Positions 29,815-38,897 of a DNA stretch of 64,000 bases are shown here, in pieces. The notes beneath the pieces were generated by a model. It was not told the DNA's origin. It did not search any database and saw only the letters and a list, made by a program, of their open reading frames with translations. The position numbers and the translations under genes are program-made. The stretch is from Microbacterium sp. 4R-513 (GTDB taxonomy: Bacteria; Actinomycetota; Actinomycetes; Actinomycetales; Microbacteriaceae), in NCBI RefSeq assembly GCF_011046485.1, contig NZ_CP049256.1:3410001-3474000 (forward strand), in the 5' to 3' direction. Within the stretch, counting starts at the first letter, position 1. Each line of letters opens with the position of its first letter.

Positions 29815-31017
29815 CTACTTCTTCTTGCCGTCGTAGTGCGGGTTCTCCCAGATGACCGAGCCGCCCTGCCCGAGGCCCACGCACATCGCGGTGAGGCCGT
29901 AGCGGACGTCGGGGCGCTCGGCGAAGTGCGCCGCGAGCTGGATCATGAGCCGGACGCCCGAGGCGGCGAGCGGGTGGCCGAACGCGATGGCACCGCCCCA
30001 CGGGTTGACCCGCGGGTCGTCGTCGGCGATCCCGAAGTGGTCGAGCAGGGAGATGACCTGGATGGCGAACGCCTCGTTGAGCTCGAAAAGACCGATGTCG
30101 TCGATCGTGAGGCCGGCCTTCTTGAGCGCCTTCTCGGTCGACGGGATGGGGCCGATGCCCATGATCTCGGGCTGCACGCCGGCGAAGGCGAAGGAGACGA
30201 GCTTCATCTTGGGGCGGAGTCCGAGCTCCTTCACGGCGCCGCCGCCCGCGAGGAGCGACATCGTCGCCCCGTCCGTCAGGGGCGAGGACGTGCCCGCCGT
30301 GACGCGGCCGTGCGGCCGGAAGGGCGTCTTGAGGCTCGCCAGGTCTTCCATCGTCGTCTGGGGGCGGCGACCTTCGTCCTCGGTCGCGAGGCCCCACGCG
30401 CCGTCGGCGCCCTTGATCGCGACCTGCACGAGGTCGGGCTGGATCTTGCCGCCGTCGTAGGCGGCCTGCACCTTGTGCTGGCTCAGCATGCCGTAGCGGT
30501 CCGAGCGCTCCTTCGTGAGGTGCGGGAAGCGGTCGAAGATGCGCTCCGCCGTGACGCCCATGTTGAGCGCACCCGGGTCGACCATCTTCTCCGCGACGAA
30601 GCGCGGATTCGGGTCGGCGTTGCCGCCGATGGGGTGGTGACCCATGTGCTCGACGCCGCCCGCGAGCGCGACGTCGTACATCCCGACCCCGATCGACGCC
30701 GCCATGGTCGTGACGCTCGTCATGGCGCCCGCGCACATGCGGTCGATGGCGAAGCCGGGAACCGTCTGCGGCAGCCCCGCGAGGATCGCCACCGAGCGGC
30801 CCAGGGTCAGGCCCTGGTCGCCCGTCTGCGACGTCGCGGCGATCGCCACATCGTCCACGCGATCCTTGGGAACGTCCGGGTTGCGCTCCATGAGGCCGAT
30901 GGTCGCCTTGACGGCGAGATCATCGGCGCGGGTGTTCCAGTACATGCCCTTTTCGCCGGCGCGCCCGAAGGGTGTGCGCACTCCATCGACGAAGAAGACG
31001 TCCGAAATCTCGGCCAC
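29815..31017 (-). CDS. fadA: Acetyl-CoA C-acyltransferase (beta-ketothiolase)
   Basis: Cleaves 3-ketoacyl-CoA with CoA, last step of beta-oxidation. Catalytic residues are visible: acyl-accepting Cys95 in IDRMCAGAMTS, His in FGHPLAASGVRL, and Cys in AMCVGLGQGG. Length 400 residues. The GTG at 31017 has a GGAGG site 7 bases upstream. A TAGGGT box on the minus strand (31047-31052) is the likely -10. It heads the fadA-fadB unit. Confidence 0.93.
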   Translation of the reverse strand: MAEISDVFFVDGVRTPFGRAGEKGMYWNTRADDLAVKATIGLMERNPDVPKDRVDDVAIAATSQTGDQGLTLGRSVAILAGLPQTVPGFAIDRMCAGAMTSVTTMAASIGVGMYDVALAGGVEHMGHHPIGGNADPNPRFVAEKMVDPGALNMGVTAERIFDRFPHLTKERSDRYGMLSQHKVQAAYDGGKIQPDLVQVAIKGADGAWGLATEDEGRRPQTTMEDLASLKTPFRPHGRVTAGTSSPLTDGATMSLLAGGGAVKELGLRPKMKLVSFAFAGVQPEIMGIGPIPSTEKALKKAGLTIDDIGLFELNEAFAIQVISLLDHFGIADDDPRVNPWGGAIAFGHPLAASGVRLMIQLAAHFAERPDVRYGLTAMCVGLGQGGSVIWENPHYDGKKK

Positions 31018-31091
31018 TCTGCCTCCAGAAAGTTGGGGATGCTTCCACCCTAGAAGCGGCCCCGAATGCCCCGGAATCGGGTGGGGGAAAC

Positions 31092-32291
31092 CTACGAAGC
31101 GGTTTCCGACGCCTCCGACGGCCCTTGCACGGATCCGACAAAGGCATCGGCGATCACCTGTGCGGTTTGCTCAATCTGCCAGGGCCGCGCACCCAGTTCC
31201 GCCAGCGCTTCACCGATGGATGCCGCGGTGACGGGCTCGGGCGGAGCCCAGGCGACGCGCCTCAGCAGTTCCGGCGTAAGCAGGTTCTCGACGGGCATGT
31301 CGATCTCGGCCGCGCGGGCCTCGACGAGCGGGCGTGCGGTCTTGAGCCGTGCATCGGCGGGCGGGTTTCGGTCTGCCCAGGCGCGCGGCGGCGGAAGGGA
31401 GTCGCCGCCGGTCCCGCGCTCGCTGGGGAGCTCCGTGGTGGCGCGGCCGGCTTCGATGGCCGCCCACCAGCGGTCGAGCTGCGTGCGGCTCGCGCGTCCC
31501 GTGAACTCCTTCACGCGGGCGAGGTCGGCCTTCGACTTGGGATCGGCGAGCACGGCTGCGACGAGAGCCCGGTCGGGGACGAGCCGCCCGGGCGCGACAT
31601 CCTCCGCCTGCGCGAACTCCTCACGGGCGACCCACAGCGCCCTCGCGATCGCGAGCGAGCGCCGTCCGCGGACGGTGTGCAGGCCACTCAATCGCCGCCA
31701 GGGCTCTTCGCGCGCGACCTTCGGCGGCCGATCGAGCACGGCCTGGAACTCCTCGACGGCGAACTGCATCTTCCCCTGCTTCTCGAGCGCTTCGGCGAGG
31801 ACGTCGCGGACATCGACGAGATGCTCGACGTCGAGCGCCGCGTATTCGAGCCAGGCCTGGGGGAGAGGGCGTGTGGACCAGTCGGAAGCGGAGTGCGCCT
31901 TCGCGAGCGCGATGCCGAGCGTCTCCTCCACGACCGCGCCGAGCCCCACGCGCTCCCGGCCGAGCAGCCGGGAGGCGAGCTCGGTGTCGAAGATCGACGC
32001 GGGCACGAGATCCAGCTCGCGGAGCGACGGCAGGTCCTGGCTCGCTGCATGGAGCACCCACTCGGCACCGCCGATCGCGCCCTGCAGGGCGGTGAAGTCG
32101 CCGATCGGCGGGGGGTCGAAGAGGAAGAGACCCGCGTCACGACGGAACACCTGGATGAGGTACGCGCGCTGGGAGTAGCGGAAGCCCGATGCGCGCTCGA
32201 CATCGACCGCGACTGGTCCGGTTCCACCGGCGAGGACGGATGCCGCGTGCTCGAGTCCCTCCGCGTCGGCGATGACTTCGTACTCAGCCAC
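31092..32291 (-). CDS. RNase D-like 3'-5' exonuclease with HRDC domain
   Basis: DEDD-family nuclease that trims RNA 3' ends. The exonuclease domain (about 1-185) shows ExoI AVDVERASGFRYSQRAY, ExoII LHAASQDLPSLREL and ExoIII YAALDVEHLVDV. The HRDC nucleic-acid-binding domain follows at about 205-290, and a C-terminal helical region completes 399 residues. The GTG start lies inside the DUF3000 stop (GTGGCTGA, 8-base overlap), so translation is coupled. Start further upstream would run through DUF3000 and is rejected. Confidence 0.88.
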   Translation of the reverse strand: MAEYEVIADAEGLEHAASVLAGGTGPVAVDVERASGFRYSQRAYLIQVFRRDAGLFLFDPPPIGDFTALQGAIGGAEWVLHAASQDLPSLRELDLVPASIFDTELASRLLGRERVGLGAVVEETLGIALAKAHSASDWSTRPLPQAWLEYAALDVEHLVDVRDVLAEALEKQGKMQFAVEEFQAVLDRPPKVAREEPWRRLSGLHTVRGRRSLAIARALWVAREEFAQAEDVAPGRLVPDRALVAAVLADPKSKADLARVKEFTGRASRTQLDRWWAAIEAGRATTELPSERGTGGDSLPPPRAWADRNPPADARLKTARPLVEARAAEIDMPVENLLTPELLRRVAWAPPEPVTAASIGEALAELGARPWQIEQTAQVIADAFVGSVQGPSEASETAS

Positions 32292-32874
32292 GCGGCGACC
32301 TGCGCGATCCGAGCATCGTGATGCCCTCGGAGCCCGGCGGAAGACCGGCGAGCATGCAGACGAGCTCCGCCCACGCCTCGACGTGAGCGCCGATCGGCCC
32401 CGACGGCGACCACGAGGCGCGCAATTCGATCTGCGCGCCGTCGCCCTCGGCCGCCAGCGAGCCGAATCCCTTGGAGAGCGTCTTCGTCGCCGTGCCGGAC
32501 GCGGCCCGGTAAGCGGCGTGACGAGAATCGAGAGCATCCACGAGCCACGACCATGCCACATCTGCCAGGAGCGGGTCGACCCCGATGTCGGGTTCGAGGG
32601 GCGCTTGGGCGAAGCATACGATCCGCCACGGGCCCTCCCAGCCCGACGGTTCGCCGTCGTCGTGGAGCAGGACGAAGCGTCCGGTGCCGTAGGCGGAGTC
32701 CTCGCCGGGGGCGTCCGGACGCACGTCGGCCGCCACCGCGAGGGCGTCGGGGGCGAGACCCGACGGCGCGGCGATCTCGCGCACGACGAGGTCGTCGCGG
32801 AAGCTCACCGAGCGCACGTCCGCGGCCGCCTGGGCGAACGACACAGGCGTCGCCGGGGGACGAAGCTCAGCCAC
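32284..32874 (-). CDS. DUF3000 family protein
   Basis: 196 residues matching the actinobacterial DUF3000 pattern: PEIGVDPLLADVAWSWL-like segment (here PDIGVDPLLADVAWSWLVD), then GTATKTLSKGFGSL and IELRASWSP followed by HVEAWAELVCMLAGLPPGSEG. Function unknown. The GTG at 32874 has TAGTCT ending 7 bases upstream on the minus strand, a leaderless pattern. Co-transcribed with the RNase D gene; this pairing is conserved in relatives. Confidence 0.88.
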   Translation of the reverse strand: MAELRPPATPVSFAQAAADVRSVSFRDDLVVREIAAPSGLAPDALAVAADVRPDAPGEDSAYGTGRFVLLHDDGEPSGWEGPWRIVCFAQAPLEPDIGVDPLLADVAWSWLVDALDSRHAAYRAASGTATKTLSKGFGSLAAEGDGAQIELRASWSPSGPIGAHVEAWAELVCMLAGLPPGSEGITMLGSRRSPRG

Positions 32875-32880
32875 GCGGAC

Positions 32881-32890
32881 AGACTAGAGT
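32881..32890. promoter_or_regulatory. Overlapping divergent -10 boxes in AGACTAGAGT
   Basis: Minus-strand TAGTCT (complement of 32881-32886) ends 7 bases before the DUF3000 GTG. Plus-strand TAGAGT (32885-32890) ends 10 bases before the ATG at 32900. The two boxes share two base pairs, so polymerase can serve only one direction at a time. Confidence 0.55.
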
Positions 32891-32899
32891 GAGGCCTCG

Positions 32900-34123
32900 A
32901 TGGTCACTCCCAGGCGCGCCGCGACGCGTGGCGCAACACCCGCGCTGATGGCCGGCGTCCGTGCGGCGGTCGTCGCGCTGAGCTTCGCGCTCGGGGGCGT
33001 GCTGGGCCTCATCGGAGTCCTCTCGGTGCGCACGGCGCGGCAGATCGTGACCCCTGCTACCCGCGTGCCCGACACGAAGATCCTCGACCTCGACACGGCG
33101 GCCCAGACGATCACGCTCAGCCGCACCGCCGACACGGAGCTCCCAGGTCGATACGGCCTCTTCACCACCGGCACGGCGTCCTACGTGAAGCTCGGCTCGG
33201 TGCTCGCCGAGGACGCGCATTCGGTCAAGCGCAAGCTGCTGACGCACATCGGACCGGCATCGCGCCTGTCGTCGGACGCGGCGTTCAGCGGCTGGTACTA
33301 CGACCGGCCGGAAGAGCTGCACATCCCGTTCACCCCGGAGCTGATCGGCTCGGCCGTGGGCCCGTGCCCCGCGTGGCTCTTCCCCGCGGCGGAGTCCACC
33401 GACACATGGGTCATCCAGGTGCACGGCCGGGGCACCAACCGCGCGGAGGCGCTGCGCGCCGTGCCGCTCTTCCACGGGCTGGGCATCACATCCCTCGTGG
33501 TGTCGTACCGCAACGACGGCGAGGCCCCGCGCAGCCGTTCGGGCACCTACACCCTCGGGGCGACCGAGTGGCGAGACGTCGATGCCGCCGTCGGATTCGC
33601 GCGGAGGCGCGGCGCCCGGCGCGTCATCCTCATGGGCTGGTCCATGGGCGGAGCCATCTCGCTGCAGGTCGATCTGAACAGCGCCCACCGCGACCTCATC
33701 GCGGGTCTCATCCTCGAGTCGCCTGTCATCGACTGGCGCGTCGTGCTCGACTATCAGGCCAAGCAGTACCGCCTCCCGACGGCCGTGAAGGGCCTCGCGA
33801 TCGGCGCGCTGCAGTCGGAGTGGGCGACGCCCGTCACGCGGACCGGTGCCGCCATCCCGTTCGACCGTCTCGACGTGGTCGCGCGTGCGGCCGAGCTGCG
33901 GCATCCGGTCCTCATCCTGCACAGCGACGACGACGGCTTCGTGCCGTCGGACGCCTCCCACGAGCTCGTCGTCCGGCGCCCGGATCTCGTCGAGATGCAG
34001 GTGTTCGAGGTGGCGCGCCACACCAAGCTGTGGAACTACGACCAGGAGCGCTGGAGCGACAGCATCCGATCCTGGCTCGAGCGCCACGACCTCATCCCCG
34101 CACGCGAAGCCGCAGATAGCTGA
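32900..34123 (+). CDS. Membrane-anchored alpha/beta hydrolase
   Basis: 407 residues. A basic N-terminus is followed by a hydrophobic helix at about 22-43, which acts as signal anchor and places the enzyme outside the membrane. The alpha/beta-hydrolase domain has the oxyanion strand WVIQVHGRG, the nucleophile Ser248 in MGWSMGGA, the acid in LILHSDDDGFVP and His in VARHTKLWN. The substrate is unknown; relatives are annotated as peptidase-like or esterase-like. Its 3' end overlaps the convergent RibD-like gene by 32 bases. Confidence 0.83.
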   Translation: MVTPRRAATRGATPALMAGVRAAVVALSFALGGVLGLIGVLSVRTARQIVTPATRVPDTKILDLDTAAQTITLSRTADTELPGRYGLFTTGTASYVKLGSVLAEDAHSVKRKLLTHIGPASRLSSDAAFSGWYYDRPEELHIPFTPELIGSAVGPCPAWLFPAAESTDTWVIQVHGRGTNRAEALRAVPLFHGLGITSLVVSYRNDGEAPRSRSGTYTLGATEWRDVDAAVGFARRRGARRVILMGWSMGGAISLQVDLNSAHRDLIAGLILESPVIDWRVVLDYQAKQYRLPTAVKGLAIGALQSEWATPVTRTGAAIPFDRLDVVARAAELRHPVLILHSDDDGFVPSDASHELVVRRPDLVEMQVFEVARHTKLWNYDQERWSDSIRSWLERHDLIPAREAADS

Positions 34124-34853
34124 AGCCCGCATCGTCCACGAGCATGCCGGCGACCCGGGTCTCGACGCGCTCCGTGAGGCGGACGAACGGCTGTCGTGCG
34201 GGCTCGAGCACGGGCGACACCGTGACGCAGAGCTCATCCACCACGCCCGCCTCGACGAACTGCGTCGCGAGCTCGGGGCCTCCCTCGCAGACGATGCGGC
34301 CGAACCCTTTGGCGCGCAGGCCCGCGACGATCGTCTGGGGCGTCAGGCGCTCTCCGTCGGTCGGAAGCGGAACGACCTCCGCCGGGGCATCGCCCAGCGC
34401 GTGTCGCACGAGGTCGGCGCGGTCCTGCGGGCACAGCACGAGCGCCGGCGGGCGGTCCTCGCGGCCGGCCGCGCTCAGCTTGCCCGCGCCGAGGTCGCCC
34501 GTCGAGGTGACCACGGCCAGTCGCGCCGTCTTCGGCAGCAGGTAGCCCTCGATGCGGACGGTCTGGGCGCCGACGACCACGACGTCCGATGCGCGGCGGA
34601 TCGCGCCGAGGACGTAGCGATCGGTGCGCGACGTGATGCTCTCGCTCGTGCCGTCGTCGCCGGAGGTCGCCCCCGTGATGGTCGTGATCAGGTTGAGCCG
34701 CACGATCCGGTCGCCCTCCACGGCATAGCGCCGCGACATCCACTCGTCCGTGCCCTCGTCGCCGATACGGGCCGACTCGAGCGAGCGGGGGAAGAGCTCG
34801 GTGACGATGCCGGCCTCCGCGGGGGAGTCGGTGGGCTTGGGCGCGAGCTCCAT
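34092..34853 (-). CDS. Pyrimidine reductase-like protein (RibD C-terminal domain)
   Basis: 253 residues with the dihydrofolate-reductase-like fold of the RibD C-terminal domain: LNLITTITGATSGDDGTSES near residue 55, DVVVVGAQTVRIEGY, and IVCEGGPELATQFVEAGVVDE. RibD reductases use NADPH on a riboflavin precursor, but stand-alone paralogues often have other or unknown substrates, and no riboflavin genes are here. The start ATG overlaps the sufE stop by one base (TGATG), so it is coupled to sufE. Confidence 0.83.
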   Translation of the reverse strand: MELAPKPTDSPAEAGIVTELFPRSLESARIGDEGTDEWMSRRYAVEGDRIVRLNLITTITGATSGDDGTSESITSRTDRYVLGAIRRASDVVVVGAQTVRIEGYLLPKTARLAVVTSTGDLGAGKLSAAGREDRPPALVLCPQDRADLVRHALGDAPAEVVPLPTDGERLTPQTIVAGLRAKGFGRIVCEGGPELATQFVEAGVVDELCVTVSPVLEPARQPFVRLTERVETRVAGMLVDDAGFSYLRLRVRG

Positions 34854-35293
34854 CACGCCACCAGCTTCGCCCGCACCTGGCGCTTGGCGCGCATGAGCAT
34901 GCCGGTCATGCCGGCGATGCGCAACGGCGAGACGGCGCGCGTGAGGCCGATGCTCTGCGGGAAGTCGTCGGGGATCGCCAGCACCTCGTCGGCCGTGAGG
35001 CCCGAGATCCCCTGAACCAGGATGCTCGCGAACCCGCGCGTCGTCGGGGCCTCCTTCGGCGCGGTCGCATGCATCGCGACCCGCCCATCGGGGGCGACGT
35101 CGAGGATGATGTAGACCGGCGACTGGCACTCCGCCACGCGCTCCCGGAGCTCGGGGTGGTCGTCGTACTCGGACGGCACGTCCGGGAGCTCGTTCGAGAA
35201 CTCGAGCAGCAGCTGCAGCCGATCGGCCTCGGGCAGCTCGAGGAACTCGTCGCGGATCTCGGCGAGGGTCTCGGGAAGGACGGCTTCGGTCAT
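34853..35293 (-). CDS. sufE: SufE family sulfur-acceptor protein
   Basis: Takes persulfide sulfur from a cysteine desulfurase for Fe-S cluster assembly. The active Cys is in RVAECQSPVYIILD, and ETTRGFASILV-type sequence (here PTTRGFASILVQG) follows. Length 146 residues is normal. The ATG at 35293 has AAAGGA about 9 bases upstream; an ATG three codons earlier overlaps that site. The rhodanese gene just upstream suggests sulfur may also come from a sulfurtransferase; this is inference from context. Confidence 0.9.
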   Translation of the reverse strand: MTEAVLPETLAEIRDEFLELPEADRLQLLLEFSNELPDVPSEYDDHPELRERVAECQSPVYIILDVAPDGRVAMHATAPKEAPTTRGFASILVQGISGLTADEVLAIPDDFPQSIGLTRAVSPLRIAGMTGMLMRAKRQVRAKLVA

Positions 35294-35335
35294 CGCCACC
35301 ATCCTTTCACGGGGCGGGATGCCGGGGCCCGGCGG

Positions 35336-36238
35336 TCAGCGGCCCGGGACCTCGCCCGGCTCGTCGCCCGTCGCGATCGGCACCCGGACCGCGCTGCCCC
35401 ATTCGGTCCACGAGCCGTCGTAGTTGCGGACCCGCTCGAAGCCGAGGAGGTGGTGCAGGACGAACCAGGTGTGACTCGACCGCTCGCCGATGCGGCAGTA
35501 GGCGACGATGTCGTCGCCGTCCTGCAGGCCCGCGTCGCCGCGGTAGATCGCATCGAGCTCGGCGCGGGTCTTGAAGCCGCCGTCCGCCGCCACGGCGCGG
35601 GCCCACGGGACGCTCTGGGCCGACGGGATGTGCCCGGCGCGGAGCGCTCCCTCCTCCGGATAGGCGGGCGCGGACGTGCGCGAGCCGTTGTACTCCTCGG
35701 GGGAGCGGACGTCGATGAGCGGGTTGCCGAAATGGGCGACCACGTCCTCCTTGTAGGCGCGGAGGGTCGAGTCGTCGCGCTCGACGACCGGATAGTCCGT
35801 CGGCTCGAGGGTCGAGGCATCCGTCGTCAGAGGACGACCCTCCGCGATCCACTTGTCGCGGCCGCCGTCGAGGAGGCGCACGTCCTCGTGGCCGAACAGG
35901 GAGAACACCCAGAGCGCGTACGCGGCCCACCAGTTGTTCTTGTCGCCGTAGATGACCACGGTGTCGTCGCGCCGGATGCCCTTGCGGCTCAGCAGCTCGG
36001 CGAATCCCTCGCCGTCGACGTAGTCGCGCACGACCGGGTCGTTCAGCTCGGTGTGCCAGTCGACTTTCACCGCACCGGGGATGTGGCCGGTCTCATAGAG
36101 GAGCACGTCCTCGTCCGACTCGACGACCACGAGACCCGGCTGACCGAGCCGCGCCTGCAGCCAGTCGCCCGTGACGAGGCGGCCGGGCTCGGCGTAGTCG
36201 GCGAACTTGGGGGACGAGGTGTCGAACTCGACGGACAA
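35336..36238 (-). CDS. sseA: Tandem-rhodanese sulfurtransferase (thiosulfate/3-mercaptopyruvate type)
   Basis: Two rhodanese domains, about 20-135 and 155-290. The C-terminal active loop is [14 protein letters not shown], with the persulfide-forming Cys and the CRxGxR pattern of thiosulfate sulfurtransferases. It moves sulfane sulfur to cyanide or thiol acceptors in the cytoplasm. The TTG at 36238 is chosen because CGAGGAG lies 5 bases upstream and the conserved [12 protein letters not shown] follows; a GTG two codons earlier is the alternative. It precedes sufE by 42 bases and is divergent from zapE. Confidence 0.88.
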   Translation of the reverse strand: MSVEFDTSSPKFADYAEPGRLVTGDWLQARLGQPGLVVVESDEDVLLYETGHIPGAVKVDWHTELNDPVVRDYVDGEGFAELLSRKGIRRDDTVVIYGDKNNWWAAYALWVFSLFGHEDVRLLDGGRDKWIAEGRPLTTDASTLEPTDYPVVERDDSTLRAYKEDVVAHFGNPLIDVRSPEEYNGSRTSAPAYPEEGALRAGHIPSAQSVPWARAVAADGGFKTRAELDAIYRGDAGLQDGDDIVAYCRIGERSSHTWFVLHHLLGFERVRNYDGSWTEWGSAVRVPIATGDEPGEVPGR

Positions 36239-36303
36239 CGGCACTCCTCGGGTGAAGGGGGCGGGCGGGCGACGGCGTAGGGTTGAACGCGCGCTTCCGA
36301 CCC

Positions 36304-36309
36304 TAGATT
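36304..36309 (+). promoter_or_regulatory. Probable -10 box of zapE (TAGATT)
   Basis: TAGATT lies 50 bases before the zapE ATG in the 120-base divergent gap to the sulfurtransferase gene, so this transcript would have a short leader. Confidence 0.35.
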
Positions 36310-36358
36310 CCCGCGGGTGCGGGCGCATCCACCCCGTAAGACGGCGATACAGGACGAG

Positions 36359-37387
36359 ATGACCACGACGGCTTCCGGAATCGTGCACCTGACCCAGCGC
36401 ATGCCTCACGTGTCGGGCGCCGAGATGGTCGAGGCCCTCGTGCCGCCGCCGCAGTTCGACGGCGCGACCTTCGAGTCGTACCGTGCCGACCCGTCCTTCC
36501 CTTCGCAGCAGGAGGCCAAGGACACGCTCATGGCCTTCTCGGGCAGGGGCCAGCCGGTCGCGAAGGGCGGCTTCTTCCGCCGCGCCAAGAAGGGTCCGGA
36601 GCTCAAGCCCGGCGTCTATCTCGACGGCGGCTTCGGGGTCGGCAAGACGCACCTCCTCGCGGCGATCTACCACGCGCTGCCCGCACGCCGGAAGTACTTC
36701 GGCTCGTTCATCGAGTACACGGCCCTCGTCGGCGCTCTCGGCTACCAGAACACCGTGGAGCTGTTCCGCGGCTCCGACCTGCTCTGCATCGACGAGTTCG
36801 AACTCGACGACCCGGGCGACACGATGGTGATGACGCGGCTGCTCGGCGAGCTCGTCGCCGGCGGCACACGCATGGCCGCGACATCCAACACCCCTCCCAA
36901 CGCGCTCGGCGAGGGCCGGTTCGCGGCGCAGGACTTCCTGCGCGAGATCCACGCGATGTCCGCCAACTTCCAGACGCTGCGGATCGACGGCACCGACTAC
37001 CGCCAGCGCGCGATCGACGGGCACGCCGCCGTGCTCACCGACTCCGAGTACGAGAGGACGGTGACGGATGCCGCGGCCCGCGGCGTCGCGTCGGACGACG
37101 CCTTCCCGGCATTCATCGATCACCTGTCGCGCGTGCACCCGAGCCGGTACATCAGGCTCATCGAAGGGCTCTCGACGATCGGCCTGCGGGACGTCGCCGA
37201 GCTCGACGACCAGTCGGCCGCCTTGCGCTTCGTCGCGTTCGTCGACCGTGCCTACGACGCCCAGATCCCGATCCGGGCCACCGGCGTCTCACTCGACCAG
37301 GTTTTCGGCGAGGAGATGCTCGGCGGCGGGTACCGCAAGAAGTACCTGCGCGCAATCTCGCGCCTGGTGGCATTGACGCACGACTGA
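36359..37387 (+). CDS. zapE: Cell division protein ZapE (AFG1-like ATPase)
   Basis: AAA+-type ATPase; E. coli ZapE binds FtsZ and destabilises it during division. Walker A is [18 protein letters not shown], Walker B is [14 protein letters not shown], and sensor/arginine-finger residues follow in [17 protein letters not shown]. The C-terminal domain (about 220-342) is the AFG1 helical region. Length 342 residues is normal. The ATG at 36359 begins [14 protein letters not shown]; a longer frame starts 14 codons up without support. Confidence 0.92.
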   Translation: MTTTASGIVHLTQRMPHVSGAEMVEALVPPPQFDGATFESYRADPSFPSQQEAKDTLMAFSGRGQPVAKGGFFRRAKKGPELKPGVYLDGGFGVGKTHLLAAIYHALPARRKYFGSFIEYTALVGALGYQNTVELFRGSDLLCIDEFELDDPGDTMVMTRLLGELVAGGTRMAATSNTPPNALGEGRFAAQDFLREIHAMSANFQTLRIDGTDYRQRAIDGHAAVLTDSEYERTVTDAAARGVASDDAFPAFIDHLSRVHPSRYIRLIEGLSTIGLRDVAELDDQSAALRFVAFVDRAYDAQIPIRATGVSLDQVFGEEMLGGGYRKKYLRAISRLVALTHD

Positions 37388-37449
37388 CAGCGGGTCCGCG
37401 GACGACTTGCGGCTGCCCGAAACCTGATGTTTACACGGGCACGGTACGC

Positions 37450-37465
37450 GTAACAGACGCGAAAC
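37450..37465 (+). promoter_or_regulatory. GlnR-like nitrogen-control box upstream of amtB
   Basis: GTAAC-N6-GAAAC matches the consensus half-site arrangement gTnAc-n6-GaAAc known for actinobacterial GlnR. It lies 90 bases before the amtB ATG. Further GAAAC (37419-37423) and GTAAC (37483-37487) words flank it. This fits nitrogen-starvation induction. Confidence 0.6.
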
Positions 37466-37554
37466 AGGCATCCCGGTCCGCGGTAACGGGCGCTCGTGAC
37501 AATGGGCGGACCCGACGCTATTCCCTGCGTCCCTGCAGAGAGGTTCCTCCCGAG

Positions 37555-38829
37555 ATGGATCAAGGCAACACCGCATTCATCCTCATCGCAGCCGCCCTCG
37601 TCCTCCTCATGACGCCGGGACTGGCGTTCTTCTACGGCGGACTCGTGAAGGCCAAGAGCGTCATCAGCATGATGATGCTGAGCTTCGGCGCCATGGGTCT
37701 CATCGGCGTGCTCTGGGTGCTCTACGGCTACGCCGTGGCGTTCCCGAAGACCGCCGACGGACAGATCCAGGCGCCGTGGGCGATCGACCCCGCCGAGTTC
37801 GGCCTCACGAGCCTGCTCGAGACGCCTGACGGCGCGGCGTACCCGCCCCTCGCTTTCGTCGCCTTCCAGGCGACGTTCGCGATCATCACCGTCGCGCTCG
37901 TCTCGGGCGCGATCGCCGACCGGGCCAAGTTCGGCGCATGGATGATCTTCGCGACGATCTGGGCGACGATCGTCTACTTCCCGGTGGCGAGCTGGGTTTT
38001 CAACTTCGGCCTCGCCGACGACGGCAGCTTCGCCTACGGAGGCTGGATCACCTACGGTCTGCAGACCTGGTTGGGCGCCGGCGCGATCGACTTCGCGGGC
38101 GGCACGGCGGTCCACATCAACGCCGGTGCCGCAGCCCTCGCCCTGGCTCTCGTCCTCGGCAAGCGCGTCGGCTTCCAGAAGGGCATCCAGGTGCCCCACA
38201 ACCCGCCGTTCGTGCTCCTCGGCGCCGGCCTCCTGTGGTTCGGGTGGTTCGGCTTCAACGCCGGATCGGAGCTCGCCGCCGACAACACGGCCGCTCTCGC
38301 GTTCGTCAACACGATCGCCGCTCCCGCGGCGGCCCTGCTCGCGTGGCTCATCGTCGAGAAGATCAAGGACGGCAAGCCCACTTCGGTCGGCGCCGCCTCC
38401 GGCGCCGTTGCAGGCCTCGTCGCGATCACCCCGGCGTGCGCCTCGCTCACGCCGGGATGGGCCATCCTCCTCGGCCTCATCGCCGGCGCCGTCTGCGCTC
38501 TCGCGATCGAGCTCAAGTTCAAGTGGGGCTTCGACGACTCGCTCGACGTCGTGGGCATCCACCTGGTCGGCGGCCTCATCGGCACGCTGTACATCGGCTT
38601 CTTCGCGACCGGCGTCGGACTGTTCACGGGCGGCGACGGCACGCAGCTGCTCGTCCAGGCGATCGCCGCCTTCTCCGTGCTCATCTACTCGTTCGTGCTC
38701 GCGTACGCCATCGGCTGGATCATCCAGAAGACGATCGGATTCCGCGTCAAGAACGAGGACGAGATCGCCGGCATCGACACCGTCGTGCACGGCGAGGAGG
38801 GCTACGTCCTCACCGACACCCGCGGCTGA
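37555..38829 (+). CDS. amtB: Ammonium transporter (Amt family)
   Basis: Trimeric membrane channel for ammonium. 424 residues with about 11 hydrophobic helices; the first begins within residue 10, and the family motif FFYGGLVKAKS is at 27-37. The paired pore histidines are in GTAVHINAGAAALAL and DVVGIHLVGGLIGTL. The cytoplasmic C-terminus is short. No glnK or glnD follows, unlike many actinobacterial loci; a terminator follows at once. The upstream GlnR-like box fits nitrogen control. Confidence 0.95.
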   Translation: MDQGNTAFILIAAALVLLMTPGLAFFYGGLVKAKSVISMMMLSFGAMGLIGVLWVLYGYAVAFPKTADGQIQAPWAIDPAEFGLTSLLETPDGAAYPPLAFVAFQATFAIITVALVSGAIADRAKFGAWMIFATIWATIVYFPVASWVFNFGLADDGSFAYGGWITYGLQTWLGAGAIDFAGGTAVHINAGAAALALALVLGKRVGFQKGIQVPHNPPFVLLGAGLLWFGWFGFNAGSELAADNTAALAFVNTIAAPAAALLAWLIVEKIKDGKPTSVGAASGAVAGLVAITPACASLTPGWAILLGLIAGAVCALAIELKFKWGFDDSLDVVGIHLVGGLIGTLYIGFFATGVGLFTGGDGTQLLVQAIAAFSVLIYSFVLAYAIGWIIQKTIGFRVKNEDEIAGIDTVVHGEEGYVLTDTRG

Positions 38830-38840
38830 CACCGTAACCA

Positions 38841-38875
38841 GGAAGGGGCGTCGCGCGCTGCGCGGCGCCCCTTCC
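38841..38875 (+). terminator. Intrinsic terminator after amtB
   Basis: A 10-bp stem GGAAGGGGCG (38841-38850) pairs with 38866-38875, with a nested CGCGC/GCGCG pair inside, 12 bases after the amtB stop. Confidence 0.75.
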
Positions 38876-38884
38876 GCGTCCCGT

Positions 38885-38890
38885 TAGGGT
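38885..38890 (+). promoter_or_regulatory. -10 box of the PemK/MazF-like gene (TAGGGT)
   Basis: TAGGGT ends 8 bases before the ATG at 38898, a leaderless geometry. It also helps decide this start over a GTG three codons upstream that overlaps the box. Confidence 0.5.
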
Positions 38891-38897
38891 GTGGGTC

